Assembly (NCBI GenBank): GCA_020345785.1
Contig: CP070771.1
Location: 1,134,206 to 1,141,779, forward strand
DNA length: 7,574 nucleotides
Origin: Desulfobacterales bacterium
Lineage (GTDB): Bacteria; Desulfobacterota; Desulfobacteria; Desulfobacterales; JAFDCJ01
Reading direction: 5' to 3'
Of this stretch, positions 6,195-7,574 are shown in pieces. Below the pieces are notes generated by a model. It did no database searches. It was not told where the DNA came from and saw nothing but the letters and a program-made list of their open reading frames with translations. The position numbers and the translations under genes are program-made. How positions within the stretch are numbered: the first letter of the stretch is position 1; each line of letters starts with the position of its first letter.

Positions 6195-6212
6195 TTCCTC
6201 ATACTCTCAGCT

Positions 6213-7574
6213 CTACTGGTAGTCGCTGATTCCATCACCCTCTTGCAGCGCATGCTTGTAGATTACGTAGTATTTGTTGACGTTGCTGACGTAGTGGACC
6301 GTCTCACGGCCAACCATCTGCAAGACGGCTAGCTCCACGTTCCGGAACCAGCGATTAGGGTCGAGATTCATTGCTGAAGCTTTTTCCCGGGCCTGGAGGA
6401 TCCTGGCCGGTCCGGCATTGTAAGATGCCAGGGAAAACCTCACGCGGTCACGGGGACGGATGTTTTCATCGCTGAAGTAGCGCTTCCTCAAAAAATCAAG
6501 ATACTTGACTCCGGCATGGACGTTGTTTTCGAGCTTGGAGATGTCCTGGATGCCCACGTTCGGGTCGGCGGCCGAGGACGGCCGGATCTGCATGAGCCCA
6601 ACGGCTCCCTTGGGGCTTTTTTTTTGGGGATTGAGCTTCGACTCCTGGTAGGCCATGGCCAAAATCAAGCGCCAGTCGAAGCGGTACTTTTCCGCATATT
6701 TTTCAAACAGGGGTCGGAACCGCTCAATCTTTTTGCCGCCGTCGCCTTCGAGCGGATTTTTGACCCACCGTTTTTCCTCGTAATACCTCTTGAAAAAGAT
6801 GTTTCCCAGCAGCGTCCCTTTACGGTGTTCCCTAGCGAAGCGATCTAAACTCTGTTTAAGCTTGGGATTGTTTTTCCGAACCGCCCAGGCAATCTTGCCT
6901 CCCTTGCGAAGCTGGATGTTCTCGTGAGCTCTAATATCATGAAGCACCTCCGACCAAATTTTTGCGAGGTGGCTGTCGGAAACGGTCCGCTCGATGGCGC
7001 CGCTGTTGACCAGCTCCAGAATGTCCTCGGTTTCCAGACTTTCGTCGACCTCCACGATCTCTACTGGAGGTATCTTTTTCTTCTTGAGACGCTCATTCAG
7101 GGCATTCAGGCTCTCGTAGTAGCTGCTGCTTTTTCGGACAAAGATCCGCTGGCCGGACAGTTCGTCAAGGTTTTCAGGTGCTTTTGCCTTCTTATAGGTG
7201 ACAAGAATCTCGTCGATGCCGGTCAGGTAGGGCTGGGAGAAGTCGACCATTTCCTGGCGCTTTTCGGTGATCGTCAGGCCGGCGGCCGCAATGTCGCCGT
7301 AGCCTTCCATCACACCGGGCAAAAGACGGTCCCGGGAGACCGGTATGAATTCCAGAGTCACCTTTAGCTCCCGGGGACCAATCCCCTTGTTGAGGTGCTT
7401 TTCGTACTCTTTGAGCAAGGCGTACTCGAATCCGTGTACTTTCCCGCCGGCCAGGAAGAAATTCGTCCGATTCATGGTGATCAGCACGCGGATATATTTT
7501 CTTTCAAGTAAGCCGGGCAAATCATCCATGTAGGTCTCGGAGAGGTGGACGTCCAGCGGATGGTGAACGTCTTC
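6213..7574 (-). CDS. MltF-like membrane-bound lytic transglycosylase (solute-binding domain plus SLT), N-terminus outside window
   Basis: The frame stays open from the TAG at 6213 to the right edge. An internal Met at 7529 gives 438 residues, and 15 more in-frame codons lie upstream of it, so the true start and signal peptide are missing. Counting from that Met, residues about 10-240 form a family 3 periplasmic solute-binding domain; IAAAGLTITEKRQEMVDFSQ (80-99) is its signature. Residues about 270-430 are an SLT lytic transglycosylase domain: the catalytic Glu is likely Glu296 in YQESKLNP, followed by GAVGLMQI (308-315) and SLASYNAGPARI (366-377). This is the order found in MltF, which cleaves peptidoglycan glycan strands to 1,6-anhydro ends and is tied to the outer membrane in Gram-negative bacteria. 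Whether the binding domain here senses muropeptides or amino acids is not visible. Divergence from E. coli MltF is clear, so I give no symbol. Confidence 0.9.
   Translation of the reverse strand, partial: EDVHHPLDVHLSETYMDDLPGLLERKYIRVLITMNRTNFFLAGGKVHGFEYALLKEYEKHLNKGIGPRELKVTLEFIPVSRDRLLPGVMEGYGDIAAAGLTITEKRQEMVDFSQPYLTGIDEILVTYKKAKAPENLDELSGQRIFVRKSSSYYESLNALNERLKKKKIPPVEIVEVDESLETEDILELVNSGAIERTVSDSHLAKIWSEVLHDIRAHENIQLRKGGKIAWAVRKNNPKLKQSLDRFAREHRKGTLLGNIFFKRYYEEKRWVKNPLEGDGGKKIERFRPLFEKYAEKYRFDWRLILAMAYQESKLNPQKKSPKGAVGLMQIRPSSAADPNVGIQDISKLENNVHAGVKYLDFLRKRYFSDENIRPRDRVRFSLASYNAGPARILQAREKASAMNLDPNRWFRNVELAVLQMVGRETVHYVSNVNKYYVIYKHALQEGDGISDYQ

Larger units (their letters stand above)
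5850..6212. other. Intergenic region between the DUF364 and MltF-like genes
   Basis: About 360 bp without a gene. It contains the DUF364 leader, including a perfect AAAATATTTT palindrome near 5900, an inverted repeat made of CTGGATACTGG-like units (5956-6050), and a short GGCCC/GGGCC stem just past the MltF-like stop (6178-6194). No confident promoter is visible. Confidence 0.5.

Noticed and set aside
6924..7367. 147-codon plus-strand open frame opposite the MltF-like gene
   Set aside because: It is antisense to a gene with clear solute-binding and SLT motifs and has no family features of its own.

Overview
The window looks like chromosomal DNA of an anaerobic Desulfobacterota-type bacterium (a sulfate reducer or relative). 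This is inferred from the mix of gene families: an HdrB-type CCG-domain subunit, a DUF364 protein, a small SpoIIAA/STAS-like protein and an MltF-like lytic transglycosylase. Long spacers packed with foldback repeats fit the same picture. No rRNA, tRNA, CRISPR array or transposase gene is visible.

Layout: (1) 2-322, plus strand: the C-terminal end of a heterodisulfide-reductase subunit B-like protein, cut by the left edge. (2) 396-2360, minus strand, convergent with it: an exported and membrane-anchored protein with N-terminal TPRs and a C-terminal M48 zinc metalloprotease domain. (3) 2760-3563, minus: a DUF429 (RNase H-like fold) protein. (4) 4109-4477, minus: a small SpoIIAA/STAS-like protein. 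(5) 5031-5849, minus: a DUF4213/DUF364 protein. (6) 6213-7574, minus: a periplasmic-binding-domain plus SLT lytic transglycosylase (MltF-like) whose start lies beyond the right edge. The five minus-strand genes are separated by 360-550 bp spacers, so each is probably its own transcription unit rather than part of one operon. No shared pathway links them. Two concern the cell envelope (M48 protease, MltF-like enzyme); the others are of unknown or general function.

The spacers are the most unusual part. 3656-3977 is a 322-bp MITE-like unit with 60-nt imperfect terminal inverted repeats (46/60 identical, no gaps) and nested hairpins. 4551-4763 is a second, unrelated 213-bp foldback unit with its own terminal inverted repeats. 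5956-6050 is a third dyad built of CTGGATACTGG-like units, and 4971-4990 is a perfect small palindrome. Between the second unit and the DUF364 gene, 4787-4966 on the minus strand reads as a decayed TPR protein fragment interrupted by one in-frame TGA.

I see no convincing new multi-gene system. The best leads are the two foldback elements, the TPR remnant, and the predicted two-sided topology of the TPR-M48 protease.
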